A stretch of DNA of 64,000 bases from Frankia alni ACN14a (GCF_000058485.1 NC_008278.1:2474962-2538961), one strand, 5' to 3'. Counted from the first letter of the stretch, positions 1 through 8,567 are shown. Numbers and translations: made by a program. The notes: generated by a model from the sequence alone, not told the origin.

Positions 1-729
1 GTGATCGCGATCGGGGCGCGGCGTGCCGCCGTCACCGCCGACGCCCGCGACCGGCTCGTGGCGACCCTGCGCGTGCAGGTCGGCGAGCGTTCCGTGGCGC
101 TGGCGGGCACGCAGGACCGGGTCGGGCGGCTGCGGTCGCAGCTCGCGGTGGCCCGCGAACAGCGCCGCCGCGCCGAGCGCGACCAGGCCGGTGCTGCCGC
201 GGACGTCGCGGCGCTCGGACCCGTGACGGGCTCGGCCGCCGTGACGGGCCCCGGCGTGCGCATCACCATCACCGACCGGCTGGCCGGCGGCTCCGGCGGC
301 GCAGACCCCCGGGTGTCGGCGTCCGGCACCCCCCGACCGCGCCAGACCGGCCCGACGACCGCCCCGGGCGTGGTCGCCCCGGGACGCATCCAGGATCACG
401 ACCTGGCCGACCTGGTGAACGTGCTGTGGATCTCCGGAGCCGAGGCGATCGCGATCAACGGAGTGCGGCTGACGGCGCTCAGCGCGATCCGGGCGGCGGG
501 GGACATCGTGCTGATCAACTTTGTCCCGGTGCTGGCGCCGTACGCGGTCGAGGCCGTCGGTGACCCGCTTCGGCTGGTGCGGCGGGTGGATCAGTCGGCG
601 GTGGTCGACCGGCTGCGCCACCGTCCCGGCTCTCCCGTGACCTCCCTGACGGCGTCCGCCGCCGCGTCCCTGACCCTGCCCGCGGCGCCGTCACCGGTGC
701 TGCGCCATGCCCGACGGAGCGGATCATGA
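1..729 (+). CDS. DUF881 family protein (5' end probably outside the window)
   Basis: The reading frame is open from the first base, so the true start is probably upstream and the 242 residues seen are a C-terminal part. A coiled-coil-like Arg/Glu-rich stretch (about residues 20-65) is followed by the DUF881 core: a GPGVRITITD strand, a disordered insert (residues 95-125), then a DLVNVLWISGAEAIAING-like stretch. DUF881 proteins are membrane-anchored extracytoplasmic proteins of actinobacteria and firmicutes with no assigned biochemical role. The stop overlaps the ATG of the next gene (ATGA), and a second DUF881 gene follows, the same triplet order as M. tuberculosis Rv1823-Rv1825. The family call is firm; the function is unknown. 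Confidence 0.85.
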   Translation: MIAIGARRAAVTADARDRLVATLRVQVGERSVALAGTQDRVGRLRSQLAVAREQRRRAERDQAGAAADVAALGPVTGSAAVTGPGVRITITDRLAGGSGGADPRVSASGTPRPRQTGPTTAPGVVAPGRIQDHDLADLVNVLWISGAEAIAINGVRLTALSAIRAAGDIVLINFVPVLAPYAVEAVGDPLRLVRRVDQSAVVDRLRHRPGSPVTSLTASAAASLTLPAAPSPVLRHARRSGS

Positions 730-1058
730 TTGCCCTGCTGGCCCTCGTGCTCGGTGTGGTGGCCGGACTGCTGCTGGGACCGAGTGCCCCGGACTGGTTG
801 GACCCCTATCTGCCGGTCGCGGTCGTCGCGGCGGTCGACGCCGCCCTCGGCGCCGCGCGATCGCTGGTCGAGCGGACGTTCGACGACCGGGAGTTCATCG
901 TCTCCTTCCTCTCCAACGTGGTGATCGCCGTTCTGCTCGTGCTGCTCGGCGATCTGATCGGCTTCGGCGGTGCGCTGTCGACGGCGGTCGTCGTCGTGCT
1001 GGGCATCCGGATCTTCACGACCGCGACGGTCCTGCGCCGTGCGCTGATCAGGCTCTGA
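726..1058 (+). CDS. Small basic family membrane protein (DUF1290)
   Basis: This 110-aa protein has an N-terminal membrane helix (residues 2-17), a short soluble part with the conserved FDDREFIVSFLSN segment (about residues 54-66), and two C-terminal membrane helices. That is the pattern of the small basic protein (sbp/DUF1290) family, found between two DUF881 genes in many Gram-positive genomes. It starts inside the stop codon of the preceding DUF881 gene (ATGA) and ends two bases before the ATG of the next, so the three genes are almost surely co-translated. Function is unknown; the tight linkage suggests one envelope complex, which is an inference. Confidence 0.88.
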   Translation: MIALLALVLGVVAGLLLGPSAPDWLDPYLPVAVVAAVDAALGAARSLVERTFDDREFIVSFLSNVVIAVLLVLLGDLIGFGGALSTAVVVVLGIRIFTTATVLRRALIRL

Positions 1059-1060
1059 CG

Positions 1061-2284
1061 ATGACGGCGAGCGCGGCGCAGCCCCCGCGACCCGAGTCCG
1101 CCGGCGAGTCCTCGGCCGAGCCGCCTGCCGGCGCCCGCACGGACCCGGCGCCGCCGGCGTCCGGCGAGCCCGCCGCCGCACAGTCCGACGCCGCACAGCC
1201 CGCTGTCCCGGAGTCCGCCGTCCCGGAGCCCGACAGCCCCGAGTCCGCCGTCCCGGAGCCTGACAGCCGAGAGCCCGCCGCCCCCGAGCCCGCCGCCCCC
1301 GAGCCCGCCGCCCCCGAGCCCGCCGGCCCCGAGCCCGCCGGCCCCGAGCCCGCCGGCCCCGAGCCCGCCGGCCCCGAGCCCGCCGGCCCCGAGCCCGCCG
1401 GCCCCGAGCCCGCCGGCCCCGAGCCCGCCGGCCCGGGGCCTGAGCCGGGCATCGGCGACGTGGCCGCGGCGGCGGCTGCCGCGCCGTCCGGGGCGGGACC
1501 GAGGCCTCGCGGGATGCGGCTGAGCCGGGCGGTGACCCTCGTCCTGCTGGCCGCGCTCGGCTTCGGCGGGGTCGTCGCGGCGCGTTCGGCGGACCCCTCG
1601 TTCTCCCTGGCCACGGCCCGCCCGGACGAGCTCGCCGCCAGCCTCGGCGCGATCGGCGCCGAGGATCGGGCGCTCGCGTCGCAGGAGGCGCGCCTGCGCC
1701 GCGAGGCAGCCGGCGCGGGTGGGGCGGCATCGCCCGGGGCGTCGCCGGCACCGGGCGGGAGCTCGGGGCCGGGCCGCGGGCCGGGGGCCACAGCGGATGC
1801 GGCGTCGGGCGCCGGGGCCGGCGCCGGTGCCGCTGGCGGGGCGGACGCCGAGCGTGCGCGGGCCGACGAGCTGGCGATCCTGGCCGGGACGGTGCCGGTC
1901 GGCGGGCCCGGGCTGGAGCTGACCATCCGGGACCCCCACCGGGCGGTCGACGCCTCGGTGCTCGTCGACGCGCTGCAGGAACTGCGCGACGCGGGCGCGG
2001 AGGCCATCGAGATCGCCGGGGTGCGGGCGATCGTGTCGACCTACATCGCCGACGAGCCGGGGCACGGGCTGATCGTGGACGGGACGTCGGTCGCCGCGCC
2101 GTACGTCCTGCGGGTGGTCGGTGATGCCCACACCCTCGACCAGGCGCTGCGGATCCCGGGTGGGGTGCTCGATACGGTAGCGGCGCGGGACGGGGCGCAG
2201 GCCAGCGTCCGGACCTTCGGGCACCTGGAGATCCGTGCGCTGCGGCCCGCGCCCAGTCCCCGCTACGCTCGCCCGGCCGGATAG
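1061..2284 (+). CDS. DUF881 family protein with a long Pro/Glu repeat region
   Basis: A 407-aa protein. The ATG at 1061 lies two bases after the previous stop. Residues 1-130 are disordered and dominated by AAPEP and AGPEP pentapeptides encoded by a 15-bp minisatellite (about 1269-1435). A single membrane helix (about residues 160-177) precedes a coiled-coil and Gly/Ala linker, then the DUF881 core with GGPGLELTIRDP, VDALQELRDAGAEAIEI and a C-terminal HLEIRALRPA strand. The predicted topology is a cytoplasmic repeat tail, one membrane span and an external DUF881 domain. It corresponds by position to Rv1825. The repeat number probably varies between strains. Confidence 0.85.
   Translation: MTASAAQPPRPESAGESSAEPPAGARTDPAPPASGEPAAAQSDAAQPAVPESAVPEPDSPESAVPEPDSREPAAPEPAAPEPAAPEPAGPEPAGPEPAGPEPAGPEPAGPEPAGPEPAGPEPAGPGPEPGIGDVAAAAAAAPSGAGPRPRGMRLSRAVTLVLLAALGFGGVVAARSADPSFSLATARPDELAASLGAIGAEDRALASQEARLRREAAGAGGAASPGASPAPGGSSGPGRGPGATADAASGAGAGAGAAGGADAERARADELAILAGTVPVGGPGLELTIRDPHRAVDASVLVDALQELRDAGAEAIEIAGVRAIVSTYIADEPGHGLIVDGTSVAAPYVLRVVGDAHTLDQALRIPGGVLDTVAARDGAQASVRTFGHLEIRALRPAPSPRYARPAG
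1269..1435 (+). repeat. 15-bp in-frame minisatellite in the DUF881 gene
   Basis: About eleven tandem copies of a 15-bp unit read as Pro-Glu-Pro-Ala-(Ala/Gly). The first copies use GCC for the variable residue and about eight later ones GGC, so the array seems to have grown by local duplication. It preserves frame and adds five residues per unit. Confidence 0.9.
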
Positions 2285-2380
2285 CTCCGCCGCCGCGCGG
2301 GTCGTCTGGCGACGGGGCCGGCTCCACGGCTCCCGCCGGCGCTGGTCGGAGTGATGCGGATCAAGGGGAGGCGATCTCCG

Positions 2381-2761
2381 GTGTACCCGGACGACCTGAA
2401 GTACACCCGTGAGCACGAGTGGATCCGGCTCACCGGGAGCACGGCCCGGGTGGGCATCACCGCCTACGCGCAGGAGGCGCTGGGCGACATCGTGTTCGTG
2501 CAGCTGCCCGAGGTCGGCACCACCGCCGCGGCGGGGGAGCCCTTCGGCGAGGTCGAGTCGACCAAGAGCGTCTCGGAGATCTACGCGCCGGCCGGCGGTG
2601 AGATCACTGCCTGCAACGAGGCGTTGGTGAACGCGCCCGAGTTGATCAACTCCGATCCGTACGGGGACGGCTGGCTGGTCGAGTTCACGTTCACGGACAC
2701 CGGCGCCCTCGAGGGTCTGCTGGACGCCGGCGAGTACACGGAGCACGTGAAGGAGCACTGA
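2381..2761 (+). CDS. gcvH: Glycine cleavage system H protein
   Basis: This is the lipoyl-carrier protein of the glycine cleavage system; it shuttles the aminomethyl group from P protein to T protein. At 126 aa it has the normal family length. The lipoylated lysine is K62 in the GEVESTKSVSE motif, and the YTREHEWIR start is typical. I chose GTG 2381 because GGGGAGG (2365-2371) lies nine bases upstream; the earlier GTG/ATG at 2351/2354 would overlap that ribosome binding site and add a non-conserved extension. Genes for the P, T and L proteins are not in the window. Placement next to garA matches M. tuberculosis Rv1826-Rv1827. Confidence 0.96.
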   Translation: MYPDDLKYTREHEWIRLTGSTARVGITAYAQEALGDIVFVQLPEVGTTAAAGEPFGEVESTKSVSEIYAPAGGEITACNEALVNAPELINSDPYGDGWLVEFTFTDTGALEGLLDAGEYTEHVKEH

Positions 2762-3055
2762 CGGTATCGGCTGTGTCCCGATGGCGGGCGGTGGGTGACG
2801 CCACGCCGAACAACACGGGTCGCACCCTTTTCACGAGCGTGCCCCCGATGCACTAGCCTCGGGGTGCACCGGGGCACGGTCGTGGACGGCCCAGCCGTCG
2901 GCATGTGATCATCCCGGTGGTGGGGGTGGGCTGAGGACGTCTGGCTACCACCATCGCAAGTGCTGGTAGAGACGTTCCCGCCGCCTGTCCGGCGGCGGCC
3001 GAGGCGGCTGGCGAACCTCGCTCACGCGGGGTCCCGGCAGGAAGCGGACGCGACT

Positions 3056-3601
3056 GTGTTCTGCACGAGGTGCGGACAGCAGAACCCGTCCGACGCGCTG
3101 TATTGCGCGCGGTGCGGGTCCCCTCTGGTACGTCCGGGTGAGCCCGTGGCGCCGGAGCGGCCCGCCGAACAGACATCGACGCTGAATCTGGCCGCCGCGC
3201 TCTCCGGGATCGAGGGCGATCACGTCGACGAGTCGACGGAGCGCGACGCCGTCGCCGCCGTCGACGCGCTGCCGCCCGGTTCGGCGCTGCTGGTCGTCAA
3301 GCGCGGGCCGAACGCCGGCAGCCGGTTCCTGCTGGACGCCGACATGACCACCGTCGGGCGTCATCCCGAGAGCGACATCTTCCTCGACGACGTCACCGTC
3401 TCGCGCCGGCACGCGGAGTTCCACCGCTCGCCGTACACCAAGGGCTTCTCGGTGCGCGACGTCGGCAGCCTCAACGGCACGTACCTCAACCGGGAGCGCA
3501 TCGACTCCGCCGAGCTGACCAGCGGCGACGAGGTGCAGATCGGGAAGTTCCGGCTGGTGTTCCTGACCGGGGCGAGCTACGGGGGGTCAGCGGCGCGGTG
3601 A
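3056..3601 (+). CDS. garA: GarA/OdhI-type FHA domain protein with N-terminal zinc ribbon
   Basis: The 181-aa product has an N-terminal zinc ribbon (Cys 3, 6, 17, 20 in two CxxC pairs), a QTSTLNL segment around T40-T42, and an FHA domain (about residues 75-170) with GRHPESDIFLDDVTVSRRHA and GSLNGTYLNRE. In mycobacteria and corynebacteria GarA/OdhI is phosphorylated in a short N-terminal Thr motif by Ser/Thr kinases and then binds and controls 2-oxoglutarate dehydrogenase and glutamate enzymes. The FHA core is very close to GarA; the TST stretch sits where the phosphorylated TT lies. The zinc ribbon is absent from the mycobacterial protein. Start GTG 3056 has AGGAAG upstream. Confidence 0.88.
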   Translation: MFCTRCGQQNPSDALYCARCGSPLVRPGEPVAPERPAEQTSTLNLAAALSGIEGDHVDESTERDAVAAVDALPPGSALLVVKRGPNAGSRFLLDADMTTVGRHPESDIFLDDVTVSRRHAEFHRSPYTKGFSVRDVGSLNGTYLNRERIDSAELTSGDEVQIGKFRLVFLTGASYGGSAAR

Positions 3602-3617
3602 GCGGGAGGGACCCACG

Positions 3618-4391
3618 GTGAGCGGCTTCGCTGCGGCGTCGCCGGCCCCGCGCCCGAACGGGCCCGGTCGGGACCGGTCCGGTTCGGGCGCGAAGGTGCT
3701 CAACATCGGCCAGGTCCTGGAGCGGCTGCGGGCCGACTTCGCCGACATCACCCTGTCGAAGATCCGTTATCTGGAGGCGGAGGGGCTCGTCGAGCCGGCT
3801 CGTACGAGCGCGAACTACCGCAAGTACTCGGCCGACGACGTGGCCCGGCTCCGGTACGTCCTGCACGCGCAGCGGGAGCGGTTCCTCCCGCTGCGCGTCA
3901 TCAAGGAGGAGCTGGCCTCCCTCGACCGCGGGGAGACGCCGGTGCACCGCCCCGGCCCCCGTGCGGTGCCCCCGCATCCGGCTCCTGGCGGCCTGGACGC
4001 CATCCTCGGGGTGGAAAGGGTCAGGATGTCCCGCCGGGAGCTCCTGGCGGCCGTGGGGCTCGACGAGGAGGAGCTGGCGGACCTGGAGCGCCACGGCCTG
4101 GTCGCCCCGATCGCGGGCGGCGGGTACTACGACTCCGACGCCGTGGTCGTCGCGCGCACGGTCGCGCTGCTCGCCGGGCACGGCGTGCAGGCCCGGCATC
4201 TGCGGGCCGCCCGGACGGTGGCCGATCGTGAGGCTGGTCTCATCGAGGCCGCCACCGCTCCGCTGCGGGGCCAGCGCGGCTCGGACAACGCCGGGCGGCA
4301 GGCGGAGACCGCCGATGAGCTGGCGGCCTTGCTGGTCCGGCTGCATGCGGCCCTGCTGCGGTCCCGGCTGGCGGCCGGTCGGTCGAGCTGA
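3618..4391 (+). CDS. ftsR: MerR family regulator, FtsR-like
   Basis: A 257-aa MerR-type protein. After a disordered N-terminus (1-28) comes a winged-helix DNA-binding domain (about 30-105: LNIGQVLERLRADF, ITLSKIRYLEAEGLV, YRKYSADDVARLRYVL). A second helical region (about 130-230) looks like an effector or dimerisation domain. The same protein lies between garA and a DUF151 nuclease gene in mycobacteria (Rv1828) and corynebacteria, where it is called FtsR and activates ftsZ. The gene begins 16 bases after garA ends, so co-transcription is likely. Role in this organism is inferred from orthology and synteny. Confidence 0.85.
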   Translation: MSGFAAASPAPRPNGPGRDRSGSGAKVLNIGQVLERLRADFADITLSKIRYLEAEGLVEPARTSANYRKYSADDVARLRYVLHAQRERFLPLRVIKEELASLDRGETPVHRPGPRAVPPHPAPGGLDAILGVERVRMSRRELLAAVGLDEEELADLERHGLVAPIAGGGYYDSDAVVVARTVALLAGHGVQARHLRAARTVADREAGLIEAATAPLRGQRGSDNAGRQAETADELAALLVRLHAALLRSRLAAGRSS

Positions 4392-4549
4392 CCGGGTGGT
4401 CGGGGCCGGGGCCGAAGTGCCCTGCCGGGCAGCGGAACCGGTGGGCGCGCTGACGCCGGGCGGATGCGGGGATACTGTCTCCCCTGTGGGGTTTTCTGGC
4501 TCCGGTCACATCATCCCGCCCTGCCCCACCTGCGCGAGGAGGTAGATCG

Positions 4550-5035
4550 GTGCATCGGCTGGACATCGTCGGCGTGCGAGTCGAGCTTCCGTCGAAGCAG
4601 CCGATCGTCCTGCTCAAGGAGGTGGGCGGTGAGCGGTATCTGCCCATCTGGATCGGCGCCGTCGAGGCGACCGCGATCGCCTTCGCCCAGGAGGGCATCA
4701 CGACGGCTCGACCCATGACCCATGACCTGATGCGGGACGTGTTGCGGGCGCTGCAGACGGACCTGACCCGGGTGACGATCACGGACCTGCAGGACGGCGT
4801 CTTCTTCGCCACCCTCGTGTTCGGCAACGGGGTGGAGGTCTCCGCCCGCCCGTCCGACGCGATCGCGCTGGCGATGCGGATGGGGGCGCCGGTCTACGGC
4901 GTCGAGGCCGTCCTGGCGGAGGCCGGGATCACGGTCCCCGAGGAGCAGGAGCAGGAACAGGAGAGCGAGCTGGAGAAGTTCCGGGAGTTCCTGGACACGA
5001 TCTCTCCCGAGGACTTCAACACGCCCGGCTCCTGA
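4550..5035 (+). CDS. Bifunctional nuclease family protein (DUF151)
   Basis: A 161-aa protein of the BFN/DUF151 family (Rv1829 orthologue by position). It begins MHRLDIVGVRVELP and carries the conserved LPIWIGAVEATAIAFAQEG and PSDAIALAMRMGAPVYG segments. Plant and bacterial members have been reported to cleave RNA and DNA, though the bacterial role is not settled. GTG 4550 is preceded by GAGGAGG at 4536-4542, a strong ribosome binding site. The C-terminus has a Glu/Gln-rich run (about residues 129-145). A 12-bp-stem hairpin follows the stop. Confidence 0.9.
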   Translation: MHRLDIVGVRVELPSKQPIVLLKEVGGERYLPIWIGAVEATAIAFAQEGITTARPMTHDLMRDVLRALQTDLTRVTITDLQDGVFFATLVFGNGVEVSARPSDAIALAMRMGAPVYGVEAVLAEAGITVPEEQEQEQESELEKFREFLDTISPEDFNTPGS

Positions 5036-5043
5036 GCCCGCCT

Positions 5044-5075
5044 CCGCCCCGCGGCGACGAGCTGCCGCGGGGCGG
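5044..5075 (+). terminator. Hairpin after the DUF151 gene
   Basis: A perfect 12-bp stem (5044-5055 with 5064-5075) closes an 8-base loop just after the stop at 5035. There is no T-tract, which is common for actinobacterial terminators. Confidence 0.7.
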
Positions 5076-5894
5076 CGTCAGCATGCCTGCGGTCACCTCG
5101 GCGCCGGTCCCCGTCCCTGCGCGCCCTTGACCTGCCCTTTCAGCAGCTTCACGGCGGCCCTCGTGGCGCGGGTGGCCCGAACCGGGTGCCCCGTCGGGGG
5201 GATGGAGGCGCGCGCCGCACCCCGTTCGCGGGCCCACCGCACCCCGTTCGCGGGTCCACCACGCACGGGGGCGGGTGTGGTCCCGCCCGGGCCGGACCGC
5301 GGGCTCCTTTCCCCTGGCCTGGTGGGTTTCGGCGGCCCTTCGCTCCGGGCGGGCGGGCCCGGTGTGGGACGAGTCCGGCCATGACCGCTCCGATGCGATT
5401 CCTTTTTGTCCGATCTGGCCAGTGATGTCCGCTGGACTACGGACACGCCGGCTTAGATCATTGAAGGAACCGCACGTCGCTCCTACGGTCGGAGGAACCC
5501 GATCCCGGAGCTCGTGGCCGCCCGTGCCCGTGGTGGACGCGTCAGCGGACGAACGTGCTCCGGCACTGACCCTTGCCGGGGAGGTGGTGACGGCGGTCCG
5601 TGCCCGGACCTGTGGACCCGCGCCGCGGGAGGCCGGGGCGCGTGCGTCGCGCGCGTCTCGGGCCGGTCCGGGGTCACGTCGCTCGATGGCGACGTGCCGG
5701 CCCGCTCGCTCGCGGGCCGGCGGTGGGTGCCGGTGCGGGCTGGTGGCGTCTGGTCGGGACGATCCGGACGTGGCCGTGGAAGTGACTCGACCGGGCTGGG
5801 CGTCCGGGATGGCGGGACCGGGTGACCGGCCGCCTGGACCGACCCGGATCGATCCGGAGGATGGGGCTGGCATGGCGGCGAAGTGCGTACGACG
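5076..5894. other. Long intergenic region before the second MerR gene
   Basis: About 820 bases with no convincing gene; open frames here lack codon bias and ribosome binding sites. It contains two 22-bp direct repeats (5215-5236, 5237-5258), a TGTCCG/CGGACA inverted repeat (5426-5445), a locally AT-richer stretch around 5395-5470 that could hold a promoter, and an 8-codon mini-ORF (5872-5898) whose TGA overlaps the ATG of the downstream MerR gene. Confidence 0.5.
5426..5445. promoter_or_regulatory. Inverted repeat TGTCCG-N8-CGGACA, possible operator
   Basis: Six-base perfect arms around an 8-base spacer, 450 bases upstream of a MerR-type gene. MerR proteins bind dyads, but this one is far from the gene and was found only by eye. 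Confidence 0.25.
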
Positions 5895-6434
5895 ATGATC
5901 GAACAGGGCCAGCTCTTTCCGGACGAGATCCCCGAACCTCCTGGGGACGATGTCGGATACCGCGGGCCGACAGCATGTGCCGCGGCGGGCATCACCTACC
6001 GCCAGCTCGACTACTGGGCGCGGACCGGCCTGGTGGTCCCCAGCGTCCGCGGCGCGTCCGGCTCGGGCAGCCAGCGGCTGTACTCCTTCCGGGACGTCCT
6101 CGTTCTGCGGGTCGTCCGCAAGCTGCTGGAGGCGGGCGTCTCGCTGCAGAACATCCGGGTCGCCGTGGAGCACCTGCGCACCCGGGGAGTGGACGACCTG
6201 GCCCAGCTCACCCTGATCAGCGACGGCTCGACCGTCTACGAGTGCACCTCGGACGACCAGGTGATCGATCTGGTCCGCGGCGGCCAGGGGGTGTTCGCGA
6301 TCGCGGTCGGTCGGGCCCTGCGCGACATGCGCGGCCAGCTCGCCGAGCTGCCCTGCGAGCGCCCCGGCCAGCCGCCCGCCACCCACCCGGGCGACGAGCT
6401 CGCCAGCCGGCGCACCCGGCGCAGCAGCGCCTGA
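5895..6434 (+). CDS. MerR family regulator, ResR (Rv1830)-like
   Basis: A 179-aa MerR-type regulator. The stretch VGYRGPTACAAAGITYRQLDYWARTGLVVPS, followed by GSGSQRLYSF (here quoted in pieces), and the later TVYECTSDDQVIDL and GGQGVFAIAV are nearly the same as in mycobacterial Rv1830 (ResR), linked in M. tuberculosis to growth control and antibiotic resilience. The DNA-binding domain spans about residues 18-95; the rest is a compact C-terminal domain with a basic tail (ASRRTRRSS). GTG 5883 is also possible; I prefer ATG 5895, where a mini-ORF stop overlaps the start. It is separated from the DUF151 gene by an unusually long gap compared with mycobacteria. Confidence 0.87.
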   Translation: MIEQGQLFPDEIPEPPGDDVGYRGPTACAAAGITYRQLDYWARTGLVVPSVRGASGSGSQRLYSFRDVLVLRVVRKLLEAGVSLQNIRVAVEHLRTRGVDDLAQLTLISDGSTVYECTSDDQVIDLVRGGQGVFAIAVGRALRDMRGQLAELPCERPGQPPATHPGDELASRRTRRSSA

Positions 6435-6621
6435 GCCCCGCCGCGCGTTTCCCCCGGACGCATGAATGTCCGGGATTTGTCGGCCGCGGATTATGTCGGC
6501 ATCGCTTTTCGCCGATTTCCGGCGAGGGCGAGCCGGTGCGCCGCTGATGGGCAGGAGTCCGGCAGGGGCTGGGCCCGGACAATCACGGGAACTGTCGGTG
6601 GGGTGGCATACGGTCCGCACT

Positions 6622-7671
6622 GTGGCAGACGAACCCGCGGTCCTCGCCGAAGGCCTGCAGAAGAGTTACCGGGGCAAACCGGCGCTGGCCGGGCTGGACC
6701 TGCGGGTCGCCTCGGGCACGGTCCACGGCGTGCTCGGTCCCAACGGCGCCGGTAAGACGACGGCGGTCCGCATTCTGTCGACGCTGCTGCGCCCGGACGG
6801 CGGGCGGGCCCGGGTACTCGGCGTCGACGTCGTGCGCGAGCCCGACGTGCTGCGGGCTCGCATCGGGCTGACCGGCCAGTACGCCGCGGTCGACGAGCGG
6901 CTCACGGGGCTGGAGAACCTGGAGATGTTCGGCCGGCTCTACCGGCTGCGGGCCGGCGTCGCCCGGGCCCGCGCCCGGGAGCTGCTCGACCGGTTCGACC
7001 TGGCCGACGCCGCCGGCCGCCAGACGCGCACCTATTCGGGTGGGATGCGCCGCCGGCTCGACCTCGCCGCCAGCCTCATCATCAACCCGCCGGTGCTGTT
7101 CCTCGACGAGCCGACCAGCGGCCTGGATCCGCGCAGCCGGGCCGCCCTGTGGCGGGTCGTGGAGGATCTGGTCCGCGACGGCACGACGGTGCTGCTCACG
7201 ACGCAGTACCTGGAGGAGGCGGATCGGCTCGCCGACCGGATCTCCGTGATCGACGGTGGCCGGGTCATCGCGGAGGGCACCGTCGACGAGCTGAAGGCGC
7301 GCATCGGGGGAAGCCGGCTCGACCTCGTCCTCGCCGGGGACGATCCCGCCCAGGTCGAGGCGGCTCGGGCCGTGCTCGACCGGTTCGGCACGGGGCCGGC
7401 GACGGCCGACCCGGCGACGCGGCGGGTGGGCGTGCCGGTGGCGGGCGCCGGCGTGCTGTCGGACGTGGTCCGGGCGCTCGACGAGATCGCCGTGCGGATC
7501 GACGACGTCGCCCTGCACCGGCCGTCCCTGGACGAGGTCTTCCTCAGCATGACGGGTCGCAGGGCCGGCGGTGCGCAGCCGGCCGTGGCCGGCTCCGCCG
7601 TCCCGGCCGCGCGCGACGGCGCCGGCCGCGGCGGCGACGATCGGGACGAGCGGACGGTGGCGGCACCATGA
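6622..7671 (+). CDS. ABC transporter ATP-binding protein (DrrA type)
   Basis: A 349-aa nucleotide-binding subunit of an ABC-2 exporter. Walker A is GPNGAGKTT (about residues 40-48), the signature is SGGMRRRLDLAASL, and Walker B is VLFLDEPTSGLD, followed by the TTQYLEEADRLADRI switch region. The C-terminal 100 residues match the DrrA/daunorubicin-resistance extension. GTG 6622 gives the usual N-terminus; the frame stays open upstream to 6466 without conserved sequence. The stop overlaps the ATG of the permease gene, so the two are co-translated. Substrate unknown; drug or lipid-like molecules are typical for the family. Confidence 0.9.
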   Translation: MADEPAVLAEGLQKSYRGKPALAGLDLRVASGTVHGVLGPNGAGKTTAVRILSTLLRPDGGRARVLGVDVVREPDVLRARIGLTGQYAAVDERLTGLENLEMFGRLYRLRAGVARARARELLDRFDLADAAGRQTRTYSGGMRRRLDLAASLIINPPVLFLDEPTSGLDPRSRAALWRVVEDLVRDGTTVLLTTQYLEEADRLADRISVIDGGRVIAEGTVDELKARIGGSRLDLVLAGDDPAQVEAARAVLDRFGTGPATADPATRRVGVPVAGAGVLSDVVRALDEIAVRIDDVALHRPSLDEVFLSMTGRRAGGAQPAVAGSAVPAARDGAGRGGDDRDERTVAAP

Positions 7672-8507
7672 CCATCCTGGACACCGGCGACCCACGGGCG
7701 GGATCCGTCGAGCTGGTGCCCGTGCGCCGCGGGTCGCTGGCGTGGGCGGTCATCGACGCCTGGGTCATGGCGCGGCGCAACCTCGTCCAGACCTGGCGGA
7801 TCCCGGAGCTGACCGTCTTCGCGACGGTCCAGCCCGTCCTGTTCGTGCTGCTGTTCACCTACGTCTTCGGCGGCGCGATCAACGTCGGCGGCGGGCTGGA
7901 CTACGTCGACTACCTGATGCCCGGCGTGTTCACGCAGACGGTGATCTTCGGCGCGATGGTCACCGGGCTCGGCCTGGCGGAGGACCGCCAACGCGGCCTG
8001 ATGGACCGGTTCCGGTCGCTGCCGATGACCCGCTCGGCGCTGCTCACCGGCCGGACCCTGTCCGACCTGCTGCGCAACGCCTTCATCATCGTGGTCATGC
8101 TGGCGGTGGGGCTGGCGGTCGGGTTCCGGTTCGGCGACACGACCGTGCCCGCGGTGCTCGCCGGGTTCGGCCTGATCCTGCTGTTCTCCTACGCGTTCTG
8201 CTGGCTGTCCGCGGTGATCGGCCTGTCGGTGCGCAGCGCCGAGGCGGCCCAGTCGGGGGGCTTCGTCTGGATCTTCCCGCTGGTCTTCGCGAGCTCCGCC
8301 TTCGCGCCGGTCGCGACGATGCCGGGCTGGTTGCAGGCGTTCGCTCGCCACCAGCCGGTGTCGGTGACCATCGACGCCGTCCGGTCGTTGTTCCTCGGCG
8401 GCCCGGTGTCGTCGTCGCTGCTGCAGTCCCTCGCCTGGTGCCTGGGCCTGCTGGCGGTGTTCGCGCCGCTGGCCGTCGGGATCCACCGCAGGTCGGCGTC
8501 GGGCTGA
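7668..8507 (+). CDS. ABC-2 type transporter permease
   Basis: The 279-aa partner of the preceding ATPase, beginning in its stop codon (ATGA at 7668). It has six predicted membrane segments, starting near residue 48 (LTVFATVQPVLFVLLFTYVF) and ending near 250-270. The GLAEDRQRGLMDRFRSLPM loop is typical of DrrB-like ABC-2 permeases, where it couples to the ATPase. Two half-subunits each with one ATPase would form the exporter. Nothing in the neighbourhood indicates the substrate. Confidence 0.9.
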   Translation: MTILDTGDPRAGSVELVPVRRGSLAWAVIDAWVMARRNLVQTWRIPELTVFATVQPVLFVLLFTYVFGGAINVGGGLDYVDYLMPGVFTQTVIFGAMVTGLGLAEDRQRGLMDRFRSLPMTRSALLTGRTLSDLLRNAFIIVVMLAVGLAVGFRFGDTTVPAVLAGFGLILLFSYAFCWLSAVIGLSVRSAEAAQSGGFVWIFPLVFASSAFAPVATMPGWLQAFARHQPVSVTIDAVRSLFLGGPVSSSLLQSLAWCLGLLAVFAPLAVGIHRRSASG

Positions 8508-8567
8508 GCCGAGCCGTGCCGTCCGGCATGCGGTGCCCCGACCGGTGCCTGCCGTGCCGTGGTCGGC

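Noticed and set aside
2285-2380. Glycine riboswitch before gcvH
   Set aside because: The gap is under 100 bases, lacks the tandem aptamer pattern, and gcvH seems to follow the DUF881 genes closely.
5275-5898. Possible gene of about 200 codons before the ResR-like gene
   Set aside because: No codon bias, no ribosome binding site, and Arg/Gly/Pro-rich composition across a promoter-like stretch.
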